A DNA stretch of 64,000 bases from [Mycobacterium] nativiensis (GCF_020172685.1 NZ_CP083986.1:212456-276455), one strand, 5' to 3'. Counted from the first letter of the stretch, positions 33,778 to 42,916 are shown. Translations and numbers: made by a program. The notes: generated by a model from the sequence alone, not told the origin.

Positions 33778-35448
33778 ATGGCAAAGCTCACTGACCTGCC
33801 CAGCCAAGCCGTAACCAGGCTCGGTCGCTACCTCGAACGCGGCAACGCCGAACTGCACTATCTACGCAAAGTCATCGAGTCCGGTGCGCTGAAACTGGAG
33901 TCGCCGCGGGGCCTCGCGAGTGCGCTCGCGGACGGGGCGCGGTGGGGCGAGCTGGGGATGATTCCGGCGCTGAACGCCCGCCGCAACCCGAACGGCCTGG
34001 CCGTGATCGACGATGACGGCAGCATCACGTTCAAGGAGCTCGACGACGCCGCCAACGCGGTGGCCAACGGGCTGCTCGCGATGGGGGTTCGTGGCGGCGA
34101 TGGGGTGGCGATCCTGGCCCGCAACCACCGGTGGTTCTTGATCGCCAACTACGGATGCGCCCGGGTCGGGGCCCGGATGATTTTCTTGAACAGCGAGTTC
34201 TCCGGCCCGCAGATCAAGGACGTCTCCGAACGCGAAGGCGCCAAACTGATCATCTACGACGACGAGTACACCGCCGCCGTCGCGCAGTCCGAACCGCCGC
34301 TGGGCAAATTGCGGGCCCTGGGCGTCAACCCCGACACTGAGGAACCCTCCGGCAGCACCGACGAGACGTTGGCGCAGCTGATCGCCCGCAGCAGCAAAGC
34401 GCCGGCGCCGAAGGTCACCAAGCACCCCTCGATCATCATCTTGACGTCCGGAACCACCGGTACCCCCAAGGGCGCCAACCGCAGCACCCCGCCCACCCTG
34501 GCGCCGATCGGCGGAATCCTGTCACACGTGCCGTTCCGCGCCGGTGAGGTGACGTCGCTGCCGTCGCCGATGTTCCACGCGCTGGGCTACCTGCATGGCA
34601 CGTTGGCGATGTTCTTCGGCTCGACGTTGGTGCTGCGCCGCCGCTTCAAGCCGGCCACCGTGCTGGAAGACCTGGAAAAGCACAAGGTGACGGGAATGGT
34701 CGTCGTCCCGGTCATGCTGTCCCGGATCCTGGACCAGCTGGAGAAGACCGACTCCAAGCCGGACCTGTCGGCCCTGCGGATCGTGTTCGTCTCCGGTTCG
34801 CAGCTCGGTGCTGAGTTGGCCAGCCGGGCGATGAAGGACCTGGGCCCGGTCATCTACAACATGTACGGCTCCACCGAGGTCGCGTTCGCCACCATCGCCG
34901 GGCCGGCCGACCTGCAGCACAACCCGGCGACAGTGGGGCCGGTCGTCAAGGGCGTGACGGTCCGCATCCTCGACGACAACGGCCACGAACTGCCGCAGGG
35001 CCAGGTCGGCCGGATCTTCGTCGGCAACTTCTTCCCGTTCGAGGGCTACACCGGGGGCGGCGGCAAGCAGATCATCGACGGGTTGCTGTCGTCCGGCGAC
35101 GTCGGCTACTTCGACGAGCGCGGTCTGCTCTACGTCAGCGGCCGCGACGACGAGATGATCGTCTCGGGCGGTGAGAACGTGTTCCCCGCCGAGGTCGAGG
35201 ATCTGATCAGCGGGCACCCCGACGTTGTCGAGGCGACCGCGCTGGGCGTCGACGACAAGGAGTGGGGTGCGCGGCTACGCGCCTTCGTGGTGCGCAAGGA
35301 AGGCTCCAGCGTCGACGAGGACGCCATCAAGGTCTACGTGAAGGAGCACTTGGCCCGCTACAAGGTGCCGCGCGAGGTGGTCTTCCTCGAGGAGCTGCCA
35401 CGAAACCCCACCGGCAAGATCCTCAAGCGCGAACTCCGCGAGCTGTAG
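33778..35448 (+). CDS. fadD2: Acyl-CoA synthetase FadD2
   Basis: A 556-aa AMP-forming acyl-CoA ligase. The phosphate-binding LTSGTTGTPKGANRS is at about 222-236, YGSTEVAFAT near 362, SGDVGYFDERGLLYVSGRDDEMIVSGGENVFP near 440-475 and the C-terminal lysine segment PTGKILKRELREL. It should activate fatty acids. The N-terminal 45 residues form a helical extension that opens the mycobacterial FadD2 subgroup. Gene order with the LigD-type polymerase upstream and FadE6 downstream matches Rv0269c-fadD2-fadE6. Confidence 0.9.
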   Translation: MAKLTDLPSQAVTRLGRYLERGNAELHYLRKVIESGALKLESPRGLASALADGARWGELGMIPALNARRNPNGLAVIDDDGSITFKELDDAANAVANGLLAMGVRGGDGVAILARNHRWFLIANYGCARVGARMIFLNSEFSGPQIKDVSEREGAKLIIYDDEYTAAVAQSEPPLGKLRALGVNPDTEEPSGSTDETLAQLIARSSKAPAPKVTKHPSIIILTSGTTGTPKGANRSTPPTLAPIGGILSHVPFRAGEVTSLPSPMFHALGYLHGTLAMFFGSTLVLRRRFKPATVLEDLEKHKVTGMVVVPVMLSRILDQLEKTDSKPDLSALRIVFVSGSQLGAELASRAMKDLGPVIYNMYGSTEVAFATIAGPADLQHNPATVGPVVKGVTVRILDDNGHELPQGQVGRIFVGNFFPFEGYTGGGGKQIIDGLLSSGDVGYFDERGLLYVSGRDDEMIVSGGENVFPAEVEDLISGHPDVVEATALGVDDKEWGARLRAFVVRKEGSSVDEDAIKVYVKEHLARYKVPREVVFLEELPRNPTGKILKRELREL

Positions 35449-35470
35449 GGCACTCGCCTTTTGCGCACGC

Positions 35471-36511
35471 TCAGGAAACGGTTTCGATCGCCCGTTTCCA
35501 GGTGGCGCCACTGATATCGGTGAGGACGAGGCTGTACGAGTGTGCGGCGTTCCACCGCGTCGACCCGGTGTCGATGGTCAGCTGCGCTTTGGCGCCCAGC
35601 GGGACGATCAGGCTGTGCGCGCCGGGTTTGACCTTGGCCACGTAGCGGTTGGTGATCGCCGCCTCGGGCAGCCGGCTGAGCTGCGCGCCGTCCAGCTGTA
35701 CGACGGTATCGCCGGTGGTGTCGTCGAGGACGCTGACGCCGATCAGGAAGGAGCCGTACACGTCTGCGCCTTGGGTCCGGTAGAGCTGGAAGTGCAGGCT
35801 GTTGCCCGCGACCCGGGCGTCGGAGACCTCGATCTCCGGTGCGACCGACTTGTTGTGCAGCGGGCCATACACCCCGCCGTGGAAATGCTGGTTGGTGAAC
35901 AACGCCAACGCCAGGACGACTATGGAGCCGGTGAGAACCGCCGGCGCTTTGATATCGACTTCGCCGGACGTCAGCCAGCTGAGCCATTTTCGCTGGGCGA
36001 GCCGCGGATACCTCGAGGAAAGGACACGATCCATCGAATAGCGTCCGCCGCCGCTCAAAAACAGCATGAATCCGCTGGCCACACCCAGGATGCCGATCTG
36101 CCACTCGTCCAGGCAGGTGGTGCCCAGCCAGCCTGCGCTGAGCAGGATGCCGAACGCCAATCCCAGCACGGCCAGGCTCGTGACCCTGGTGAACAGGCCG
36201 AGAATCACGCAGATCCCGACGATGCCCTCCACGATGGTGAACACTGTCATCGCCACAGCGAGCAGGCCGGGATGGGTCAGCAGGTGCTCGATGATCGGGC
36301 CGATGCCGAGCGCGTTCGGGAGAAAGTGGTTGAACTTCTCGCCGACATAGCCCGGCACGTTCGGGTCCAATTTGTCGTCGATACCGACGCGCCGCCAGAA
36401 TGCGGAGAAATATGTCCACCCGATAACCAGGCGAACCGGCAAGGCGAAAAGTGCGGCGGTATCGAATTGGCGTCCGGTGGTTTGAGTTTTCTCAACAGTG
36501 TCAGTGGTCAC
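35471..36511 (-). CDS. DoxD-DoxA fusion, thiosulfate:quinone oxidoreductase-like membrane protein
   Basis: A 346-aa protein joining two TQO subunits. Residues about 15-175 are a DoxD domain with four hydrophobic segments (LPVRLVIGWTYFSAFWRR, then TIVEGIVGICVILGLFTRV). A fifth segment near 190-210 leads to an exposed DoxA-like beta domain (about 225-346, GNSLHFQLYRTQGADVYGSFLIGV). The archaeal enzyme oxidises thiosulfate to tetrathionate and reduces quinone. In this window it has no sulfur-oxidation neighbours, so the donor is uncertain. It interrupts the fadD2-fadE6 pair found in M. tuberculosis. Confidence 0.78.
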   Translation of the reverse strand: MTTDTVEKTQTTGRQFDTAALFALPVRLVIGWTYFSAFWRRVGIDDKLDPNVPGYVGEKFNHFLPNALGIGPIIEHLLTHPGLLAVAMTVFTIVEGIVGICVILGLFTRVTSLAVLGLAFGILLSAGWLGTTCLDEWQIGILGVASGFMLFLSGGGRYSMDRVLSSRYPRLAQRKWLSWLTSGEVDIKAPAVLTGSIVVLALALFTNQHFHGGVYGPLHNKSVAPEIEVSDARVAGNSLHFQLYRTQGADVYGSFLIGVSVLDDTTGDTVVQLDGAQLSRLPEAAITNRYVAKVKPGAHSLIVPLGAKAQLTIDTGSTRWNAAHSYSLVLTDISGATWKRAIETVS

Positions 36512-36581
36512 GTGGGCGGCCCCTGTGCGCTAGTTCTTGGCGATTTCGCCCGCCATGCTAGCTTTCGCGTCTGCTCGCGGA

Positions 36582-38789
36582 CTACGGGTCGCGGGGGAGA
36601 CCCAGCAGGCGCTCGGCGATGATGTTGAGCTGCACCTCCGACGTGCCGCCGTAAATGGTGGTGGCGCGGCTCATCAGCAGGTACTCGGCCCACTTGCCGG
36701 GCAGCTGCTCGCGGTCGCCGATCGCGGCGTCACCGGCGAAGGTGCCCACCGCGAACTCGGCGTATCCCTGGCCCGTGCGCATCGACAGCAGCTTGGACAC
36801 CGCCGCAGCCGGCATCGGGTCCTTGCCCGCCAGGGTCAGCAGCGTCGAGCGCAGATTGAGCAGCTTGGCGGCGTGGCCCTCGGCGATCAACTGACCCGCC
36901 CGTCGCTGTTCGCCCTGATCGAACTGGCCGTCGCGGATGAACTCCACGAAGCCGTCGAGGCTGGCCAGGAACGGCATCTCGGACCCGCCGATCGACACCC
37001 GCTCGGCCGTCAGGGTGTTGCGGCTGACCTCCCAACCCCGGTTGACCTCGCCGAGCACCAGCTCATCGGGTACAAACACGTCGTCGATGTAGACCGTGTT
37101 GAACATCGCCCCGCCGGTGAGTTCACGCAGCGGACTGACCGTCACACCTTCGGCCTTCATGTCCAGCAGGAAGTACGTGATGCCATCATGTTTGGGCGCG
37201 GTGGAGTCGGTTCGCGCCAGGAGGGCTCCCCACGAGGAGAACTGTGCGGCCGACGTCCAGATCTTCTGACCGCTGATCCGCCAGCCGCCGTCGACCTTGG
37301 TTGCCTTGGTGGTCAGGCTGGCCAGGTCTGAACCCGCGCCGGGCTCGGAAAACAGTTGGCACCAGATCATTTCGCCGCGGAACGTGGGCGGCAGGAAGCG
37401 CTGCTTCTGCTCGTCGGTGCCGAACGCCACGATGGACGGGATCAGCCACGCGGCGATTCCCATCGCCTGGCGCCGCACCCGGCCGGCGGCGAACTCCTGC
37501 TCGATGATGATCTGCTCGATCGGCTCGGCCGCCCGACCCCACGGCTTGGGCAGGTAGGGCAACACCCAGCCGCCCTCGGCGATCGCGATCGTGCGCTCGT
37601 CGTGCGGCATGGCCTTGAGTGCGGCGACCTCGGCGCTGATCTCGGCGCGCAACTTCTCGGTGTCGGGGTCCAGGTCGATGTCGATCTTGCGCATCCCGCC
37701 GGCGATGGCGGTGTCGACGACTCGCTGGGGGTGCTCGGCGCGAGAGCCGAATGAGGCGGCCAGGATCAGTGCCCGCCGGTAGTACACGCCTGCGTCGTGC
37801 TCCCAGGTGAAGCCGATCCCGCCGTGGACCTGGATGCAGTCCTGGGTGCAGTGCTGCGCTGCCGCGGGCGCCAGGGTGGCCGCGACGGACGTCGCGAACT
37901 GCACTGTGGAACCGGCAGCGTCCCAACCGTTTTCCCCGTTGCCCGAGGCCTCATCGATCGCCCGGGCGGCGTCCCACACCGCCGCGGTGGCCCGCTCGGT
38001 GGCGGCGATCATCTCGGCACACTTGTGCTTGATGGCCTGGAACTGGCCGATCGGTCGGCCGAACTGCTCCCGGATCTTGGCGTAGTCCGCGGCAGTGTCG
38101 GTGGCCCACCGGGCCACGCCGACCGCTTCGGCGGACAGCAGGGTCGAGATCAGCGCATGGGCCTGCAGCCCGCTGAGGTTGCTCAGTACCGCCGCGTTGT
38201 CGACTTCGACACCGTTGGCCCGCACGTGGGCGATCGGGCGCAACGGGTCCACGCTGGAGACCGGCTCGATCTCGAGTTGGTCGGCGCGCAGCGTCACCCA
38301 TGCTTGGCCGCCGTCGGTGGCCACGGGCAACACCAGCAGCGCTGCCTGGGCGGCCGCCACGACGGCGCGGGCCTCCCCGCCGATCACCAGCCCCGAACCG
38401 TTGGCGGTGGCGGTCAGACCCGGGTTGAGCGTGAATGTGGCGATCACCTCGCCGCTGGCCAGGCCTGCCAACTCGTCGGCTGCCGGGTTGTTCGCGGCGA
38501 TCAGCGCGCTGGCGATAGCCGACGGCACAAACGGACCGGGCACCGCGCCGTAGCCGAACTCGGCCAGCACCACCGCCAGCTCCAGGATCCCGAAGCCCTG
38601 CCCGCCAACGTTCTCGGGGAGGTGCACACCGGCTAAGCCCTGCTCCGCGGCGGCCTGCCAGTACGGCGGCGGGTTCTGGATCGGGGTGTCCATTGCCGCA
38701 TGCAGCAGCTCGGAGGGCACTGCCCGTGCCAGCAGGGACCGCACCGAATCGGCCAGGTCCTGATGCTCAGAGGTGATCGCTATCGGCAT
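36582..38789 (-). CDS. fadE6: Double-domain acyl-CoA dehydrogenase FadE6
   Basis: A 735-aa protein built of two complete acyl-CoA dehydrogenase-like halves. The N-terminal half ends near residue 360 with the CIQVHGGIGFTWEHD motif. The C-terminal half has MIWCQLFSEPGAGSDLASL, WRISGQKIWTSAAQFSSWG and ends with TIYGGTSEVQLNIIAERLLGLPRDP. In such fusions usually only one half is active. The start at 38789 (MPIAITSEHQDLAD) is chosen since the upstream reading is a shadow of the next gene. Length and order agree with FadE6 (Rv0271c). Confidence 0.9.
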   Translation of the reverse strand: MPIAITSEHQDLADSVRSLLARAVPSELLHAAMDTPIQNPPPYWQAAAEQGLAGVHLPENVGGQGFGILELAVVLAEFGYGAVPGPFVPSAIASALIAANNPAADELAGLASGEVIATFTLNPGLTATANGSGLVIGGEARAVVAAAQAALLVLPVATDGGQAWVTLRADQLEIEPVSSVDPLRPIAHVRANGVEVDNAAVLSNLSGLQAHALISTLLSAEAVGVARWATDTAADYAKIREQFGRPIGQFQAIKHKCAEMIAATERATAAVWDAARAIDEASGNGENGWDAAGSTVQFATSVAATLAPAAAQHCTQDCIQVHGGIGFTWEHDAGVYYRRALILAASFGSRAEHPQRVVDTAIAGGMRKIDIDLDPDTEKLRAEISAEVAALKAMPHDERTIAIAEGGWVLPYLPKPWGRAAEPIEQIIIEQEFAAGRVRRQAMGIAAWLIPSIVAFGTDEQKQRFLPPTFRGEMIWCQLFSEPGAGSDLASLTTKATKVDGGWRISGQKIWTSAAQFSSWGALLARTDSTAPKHDGITYFLLDMKAEGVTVSPLRELTGGAMFNTVYIDDVFVPDELVLGEVNRGWEVSRNTLTAERVSIGGSEMPFLASLDGFVEFIRDGQFDQGEQRRAGQLIAEGHAAKLLNLRSTLLTLAGKDPMPAAAVSKLLSMRTGQGYAEFAVGTFAGDAAIGDREQLPGKWAEYLLMSRATTIYGGTSEVQLNIIAERLLGLPRDP

Positions 38790-38821
38790 TGCTGCGCCTT
38801 TCGGTTGTGCGTGTGGCCAAT

Positions 38822-39778
38822 CTAACAACCAGTCGGTTGATTGACGACGTGGGTCAAGGGTTGCCCGTCGCGCAGCCGCCGGCAGTTGTCGATCGCCAAG
38901 GTCAGATAGCGCCGCATGGTGTCGGCGGTGTACCAGCTGACGTGCGGGGTCAGCACCACGTTGTCCAACCCGAGCAGCGGGTTGTCGGCGGGCACCGGTT
39001 CGTCGGCGAACACGTCGAGACCTGCGCCGGCCAGCCTGCCGTTGCCCAGTGCCTCGATCAGCGCCGCTTCGTCGACGACTCCGCCGCGCGCGGTGTTGAC
39101 CAGCACGGCGCCTGGCTTCATCCGCGCCAGGGCGGCGCGGCCGATCAAACCCTCGGTCGCCTCGGTCAACGGAATATGCAGCGACACGACGTCGGATTCG
39201 GCCAGCAGCTCCGGCAGCGGGCGCCAACCGGGCCGCCCGTCATCGCGGGTGCTGGTGTGCAGCACGTCGGCCCCCATGGCGGCGACCATGCCGGCCACCC
39301 GCTGAGCGACGCTGCCGTAGCCGACCAGCCCGACGGTGCAGCCACCGATATCCCGGCAGTGCTCGCCCAGATCGGGGTCGGTGGGCCAACCGCGGGCCTG
39401 CCGGGTCGCGTGATCCAGCGGCAGCAGCCTGCGCAACACCGCGAGCATCAACAGGACGGTGCCCTCGGCGACCGACGCGGCGTTGGCGCCGGGCATATTC
39501 GCCACCGCGATCCCGCGCTGCGTCGCGGTGCCGACGTCGATGGTGTTGATTCCGACGCCGAACTTGTGCACCAGCCGCAGTCGCGGACCGTTGCGCAGGT
39601 CATCGCCGGACAGTGGCCGCAGAACGTGCCAGAGCACCTCGGCCTCGGCCAGTTCCCGGCCGAAGGTGATGTCGTCATCGGCGGGGCACCACCGGATGTC
39701 CAGCCAATCCGATTCGGGCGCGACGAATTCGCTGACCTTGGCACCGGGAACGAAGTGCGCCAGGACTCTCAAGGCCAT
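38822..39778 (-). CDS. D-isomer-specific 2-hydroxyacid dehydrogenase
   Basis: A 318-aa NAD-dependent dehydrogenase of the phosphoglycerate dehydrogenase superfamily. The Rossmann motif VGLVGYGSVAQRVA is near residue 148, and the signature MKPGAVLVNTARGGVVDEAALIEAL follows near 213-237. The substrate-binding Arg in HKFGVGINTID and the catalytic His in LTPHVSWYT are present. It should interconvert a 2-oxo and a D-2-hydroxy acid. The start overlaps the hydrolase gene by 10 bp. I know of no counterpart at this place in M. tuberculosis. Confidence 0.87.
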   Translation of the reverse strand: MALRVLAHFVPGAKVSEFVAPESDWLDIRWCPADDDITFGRELAEAEVLWHVLRPLSGDDLRNGPRLRLVHKFGVGINTIDVGTATQRGIAVANMPGANAASVAEGTVLLMLAVLRRLLPLDHATRQARGWPTDPDLGEHCRDIGGCTVGLVGYGSVAQRVAGMVAAMGADVLHTSTRDDGRPGWRPLPELLAESDVVSLHIPLTEATEGLIGRAALARMKPGAVLVNTARGGVVDEAALIEALGNGRLAGAGLDVFADEPVPADNPLLGLDNVVLTPHVSWYTADTMRRYLTLAIDNCRRLRDGQPLTHVVNQPTGC

Positions 39779-40884
39779 CGCTGCCCGATCCACTCGGCGA
39801 TGATGTCGGCCTGCTCGTCGCGGGCGCCCGGGGTGGCGAAGTAGTGATCGGTGTCGACGCTGTGCAGGGCCTTGTCGCCGGTGGCCAGCCCGTCGTAGAT
39901 GAGCTGGGCGTCGGACGGGAACACGCCGGTGTCGGCGTGGGCGTTGATCACCAGGCCGGGCACGGTGATCCGCGCCAGGTGCGGTTCGGCGCGGGTCTGC
40001 GCGGTCCGCAGGCTCCACATCCCGAGCCAATTGCTCAAGGTGGTGGCCGCGGCGATCCCCCGCGGGGACCGGTTGGCCTTCACCGGAGCCCCGGCATAAC
40101 ACATGTTGGGTATGCGTGTGGTGGGCTCCAGCGTCGGGTCGACCATGCGAGGGTCCGCCCAGGTTCGCATCACCGTGAATGGGCGGTCGGAAAAGCCGGA
40201 GGCGCGAACACGTTTCAGCTCGGTCTCGGCCCAATCGGTGATGGCATGGTTTCGGGCGACCTGGGCGGCCCGATAGCGGGCAAGGAATTCGGGCGAGTAG
40301 GGCGGGCCGTTGTGCTCGGCGAAGAGGTCGAGATCGGGGTCGGAGGCGACCGGGTCGTTCTCGTCGACGACGGCACCATCCATCCAGGCGGTGAGCACGT
40401 CGGGGCGTCCCAGGTGGGCGGCACTGGCGACATAGCAGTCGGCGGGCAGCAGGTCGGTGAGCCCGGTGGCGGGCCGCATGCCGGGCAGTGGCGTGACGTT
40501 CGGGTGGTGCGCCTGCGACTGATAGGCCGCCATCAGCGACCCGCCTCCGGAGTTTCCCAGCAGCACAACCGTCTTCACCCCGGCGACCTCGCGGAGCCAT
40601 CGCACCCCCACGCCGATGTCGACCAGTGCGTGGTCGAGCAGAAAGTTGCTCTCGAAACCCCGAAATCGGGTGTTCCAGCCCAGGAAGCCGATCCCGCGGG
40701 CGGCCATGAACTCGGCGAGGTAGTGCTCGGCGAAGTCGATCTGGTAATGGGTGGCGATCATGGCCACGTCCGGATCATGGCCCGCGGCATGGTGATACAG
40801 GCCTTGGCAGGGGTGGCCTCCGGCACCGGCGCGCTCCGCGGTGGGTGACGTCAGGCTGATGAACTCCCGGACGATCTCGCGCAT
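39769..40884 (-). CDS. Alpha/beta hydrolase (Rv0272c type)
   Basis: A 371-aa serine hydrolase. The nucleophile elbow GNSGGGS is near residue 110 and the likely catalytic His lies in VDTDHYFATPGARDEQ near 345-360. The acid is probably the Asp in NAHADTGVFPSDAQ. An insertion between about 120 and 270 forms a cap-like region with many charged residues. The substrate is unknown; neighbours in lipid metabolism suggest an ester or thioester. It lies 3 bp downstream of the TetR gene and appears co-transcribed with it and the dehydrogenase. Confidence 0.83.
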   Translation of the reverse strand: MREIVREFISLTSPTAERAGAGGHPCQGLYHHAAGHDPDVAMIATHYQIDFAEHYLAEFMAARGIGFLGWNTRFRGFESNFLLDHALVDIGVGVRWLREVAGVKTVVLLGNSGGGSLMAAYQSQAHHPNVTPLPGMRPATGLTDLLPADCYVASAAHLGRPDVLTAWMDGAVVDENDPVASDPDLDLFAEHNGPPYSPEFLARYRAAQVARNHAITDWAETELKRVRASGFSDRPFTVMRTWADPRMVDPTLEPTTRIPNMCYAGAPVKANRSPRGIAAATTLSNWLGMWSLRTAQTRAEPHLARITVPGLVINAHADTGVFPSDAQLIYDGLATGDKALHSVDTDHYFATPGARDEQADIIAEWIGQRWP

Positions 40885-40886
40885 GG

Positions 40887-41540
40887 TCAGTGGTGCTCCT
40901 CGGTGTAGATGGCCCGGTAGAACACGTTGGCCAGGGTACGGATGCAGGCCTCGTCATCGACGGCGTCCGGCGCGGGGCCCCCGGGCCGGGGTGCGGCGAG
41001 CTGGACATAGCAGAACTGGTTGAGCATCGACACGATCGCCTCGGCCAGCAGTGCGGGGTCGTCATCGACGCAGTGGCCGTCGGCCTGGGCGCGCTTGACC
41101 ATCTCGGTGATGAACCCGATCGGTACCGCGCAGATCTCCGCCCAGTATTGAGCGAAGTCGTCGTTGACCATTGCCAGTTGAGAGACGCCGACCATCTCGG
41201 CCAGGCGGTTGCGGTAGGTGTGCCAATGCGCCGCGGTGGCCTGCTCGATCCGCTCCCGATTGGACAGGCCGTGACGGACGGCGGCCGATGCCCGCTCACC
41301 GGCCTCGTCGCGGAACCGCAGCGCCCACTCGCGGACCATCGCCTCCTTGGAGTCGTAGTAGTTGTAGAACGAGGCGGCCGACCGCCCGGCCTCCGCGGTG
41401 ATGTCGGCGATGGTGGCGGACAGGACTCCTTTGCGGGCGATCACGGCGCGGGCGGCGGCGTCCATGGCGGCCTGGGTGCGTCGGCCTCGCTGGGTGGGCA
41501 ACGGGTCGCGGTGGCCGGGTTGCTCGGAGGGTGTCGACAC
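40887..41540 (-). CDS. TetR-family regulator (Rv0273c type)
   Basis: A 217-aa regulator. The helix-turn-helix covers about residues 22-68 (AMDAAARAVIARKGVLSATI, then AGRSAASFYNYYDSKEAM) and the rest is an all-helical ligand domain. The GTG at 41540 is chosen because longer readings pass through the operator at 41575-41604. It probably represses its own operon (hydrolase, hydroxyacid dehydrogenase) and the divergent VOC gene through that palindrome. The ligand is unknown, though acyl-CoA thioesters are common for neighbours of this type. Confidence 0.85.
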   Translation of the reverse strand: MSTPSEQPGHRDPLPTQRGRRTQAAMDAAARAVIARKGVLSATIADITAEAGRSAASFYNYYDSKEAMVREWALRFRDEAGERASAAVRHGLSNRERIEQATAAHWHTYRNRLAEMVGVSQLAMVNDDFAQYWAEICAVPIGFITEMVKRAQADGHCVDDDPALLAEAIVSMLNQFCYVQLAAPRPGGPAPDAVDDEACIRTLANVFYRAIYTEEHH

Positions 41541-41574
41541 CGGATCTGGATTCCTGTCGCTGAAGGCATGGACC

Positions 41575-41604
41575 GAAACTGAATCTGATGTTAGATTCAG
41601 TTTC
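41575..41604. promoter_or_regulatory. Perfect 12-bp inverted repeat GAAACTGAATCT-N6-AGATTCAGTTTC
   Basis: The two 12-bp arms match without error around a six-base spacer, between the divergent TetR and VOC genes. It is the strongest palindrome in the window and very probably the operator of the adjacent TetR protein. It lies 24 bp before the VOC start codon, where binding would block the promoter. Confidence 0.8.
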
Positions 41605-41627
41605 GCGTCTTGACCAGAGGAGCCGCA

Positions 41628-42203
41628 ATGATCAAGCCCCACGGGGTCAACACCGAGTTCGAAATCAGCGGGATCAACCACGTCGCGCTGGTCTGCTCGG
41701 ACATGGAGAAGACCGTCGACTTCTACAGCAACATCCTCGGGATGCCGCTGGTCAAATCGCTGAATCTGCCCGGGAACAGCGGGCAGCACTTCTTCTTCGA
41801 CGCCGGCAACGGCGACTGCGTGGCGTTCTTCTGGTTCCCCGATGCCCCCGACCGGGTGCCGGGCATCTCATCGCCGGCCGCCATCCCCGGCATCGGTGAG
41901 ATCACCAGCGCCGTGAGCACCCTCAACCACCTGGCCTTCCACGTTCCGGCGGACAAGTTCGACGCCTACCGGCAGCGGCTCAAGGACAAGGGGGTGCGGG
42001 TGGGCCCGGTTCTCAACCATGACGAATCCGAGTGGCAGGCCAGCATGACCTTGCACGAGGGCGTGTACGTCCGGTCGTTCTATTTCCAGGACCCCGATGG
42101 GATCACGCTGGAATTCGCTTGCTGGACGAAGGAGTTCACCGGCGACGCGGAGCATGTCACGCCGAAGACCGCAGCCGACAGGAGGGCCGGCGCCGCCACC
42201 TAG
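41628..42203 (+). CDS. VOC-superfamily glyoxalase/dioxygenase-like protein (Rv0274 type)
   Basis: A 191-aa protein with two beta-alpha-beta-beta-beta modules. Metal-ligand candidates are His in INHVALVCSDMEKTVDFY (first strand), His and Glu in STLNHLAFHVPADKF and the C-terminal DPDGITLEFACW with its Glu. The superfamily includes glyoxalase I, ring-cleavage dioxygenases and resistance proteins, so the substrate is open. The ATG at 41628 has an AGAGGAG site; a TTG at 41610 is less likely. The stop overlaps the end of the next, convergent gene by 4 bp. Confidence 0.85.
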   Translation: MIKPHGVNTEFEISGINHVALVCSDMEKTVDFYSNILGMPLVKSLNLPGNSGQHFFFDAGNGDCVAFFWFPDAPDRVPGISSPAAIPGIGEITSAVSTLNHLAFHVPADKFDAYRQRLKDKGVRVGPVLNHDESEWQASMTLHEGVYVRSFYFQDPDGITLEFACWTKEFTGDAEHVTPKTAADRRAGAAT

Positions 42204-42847
42204 TCGCGGTACAGCGCCCGATCCCCGAGCCTGTCCAGCAGCGCCGTCAACTGATCGATCAATCGTTCGGGGGTGAATCGCACCTCGCCGGCCAGCCATG
42301 CGCTGATGGTCTGGGCCACGCCGCCGACCATGAAATGCCCGGCCGCCATGATCCGATCGTTGTCCGGTAGACGCAACATCGCACCGGCGTGCTGGCCGGA
42401 CATGATCGCCAACAGCACGCTGGATTCCACCCGTTTGCGCACCACGACCGCGTTGCTCAGGTGTGCGCCGAACAGCAACCGTCCGATCCGGGCGTCTCCG
42501 GCGATGATCCGCACGATGCCCGTCATCCCCGCCCGGGTCTGCTGGCCCGGCGGCGCAGCATTCATCATCGACTCGGTTTGGGCGGCCAGGTCGCTGATGA
42601 CCGAGTCGTAGACGGCTCGGACGAACTCGTCCTTGTCGGCGAAGCTTTCGTAGAAGTAACGGGCGGTCAGGCCGGCCTGTCGGCAGATACCCCGCACGGT
42701 CACCTCTGTGATCTGGGGCAGGTCGGCGCCGAGCAAGTCGAGGCCGGCTTCCAGTAATCGGGCTCGGCGTGAGGCCTGCCGGTCAGCGGCTTCCACTCCG
42801 CCGTAGGGGCGCGCGCCCGAGCCGTTGTCGGAGACCATGCCCCCCAT
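42200..42847 (-). CDS. TetR-family regulator (Rv0275c type)
   Basis: A 215-aa regulator (212 aa if the ATG at 42838, which has a GGGGGG stretch before it, is used). The DNA-binding domain is about residues 25-75 (RRARLLEAGLDLLGADLPQIT, then GLTARYFYESFADKDEF). The ligand domain ends ERLIDQLTALLDRLGD. It is divergent from the DUF2236 oxygenase-like gene, with an imperfect 34-bp palindrome between. Control of that gene and of itself is the natural reading. The order Rv0274-Rv0275c-Rv0276 is kept. Confidence 0.84.
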   Translation of the reverse strand: MGGMVSDNGSGARPYGGVEAADRQASRRARLLEAGLDLLGADLPQITEVTVRGICRQAGLTARYFYESFADKDEFVRAVYDSVISDLAAQTESMMNAAPPGQQTRAGMTGIVRIIAGDARIGRLLFGAHLSNAVVVRKRVESSVLLAIMSGQHAGAMLRLPDNDRIMAAGHFMVGGVAQTISAWLAGEVRFTPERLIDQLTALLDRLGDRALYRD

Positions 42848-42871
42848 CTTGACATCGAGGAGTGGCGCAGA

Positions 42872-42905
42872 CCAATATCAGGAAACGCACGTTATCAGAA
42901 ATTGG
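42872..42905. promoter_or_regulatory. Imperfect 34-bp palindrome, probable TetR operator
   Basis: Arms CCAATATCAGGAAACG and CGTTATCAGAAATTGG pair at 12 of 16 positions around a CA centre. It sits 25 bp from the TetR start and 11 bp from the divergent oxygenase-like start, as expected for a shared operator. Confidence 0.55.
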
Positions 42906-42916
42906 ATAGGTGGGCG

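Noticed and set aside
36582..39227. An 881-codon version of FadE6
   Set aside because: The first 146 codons are a shadow of the hydroxyacid dehydrogenase gene; the dehydrogenase homology starts at the ATG at 38789.
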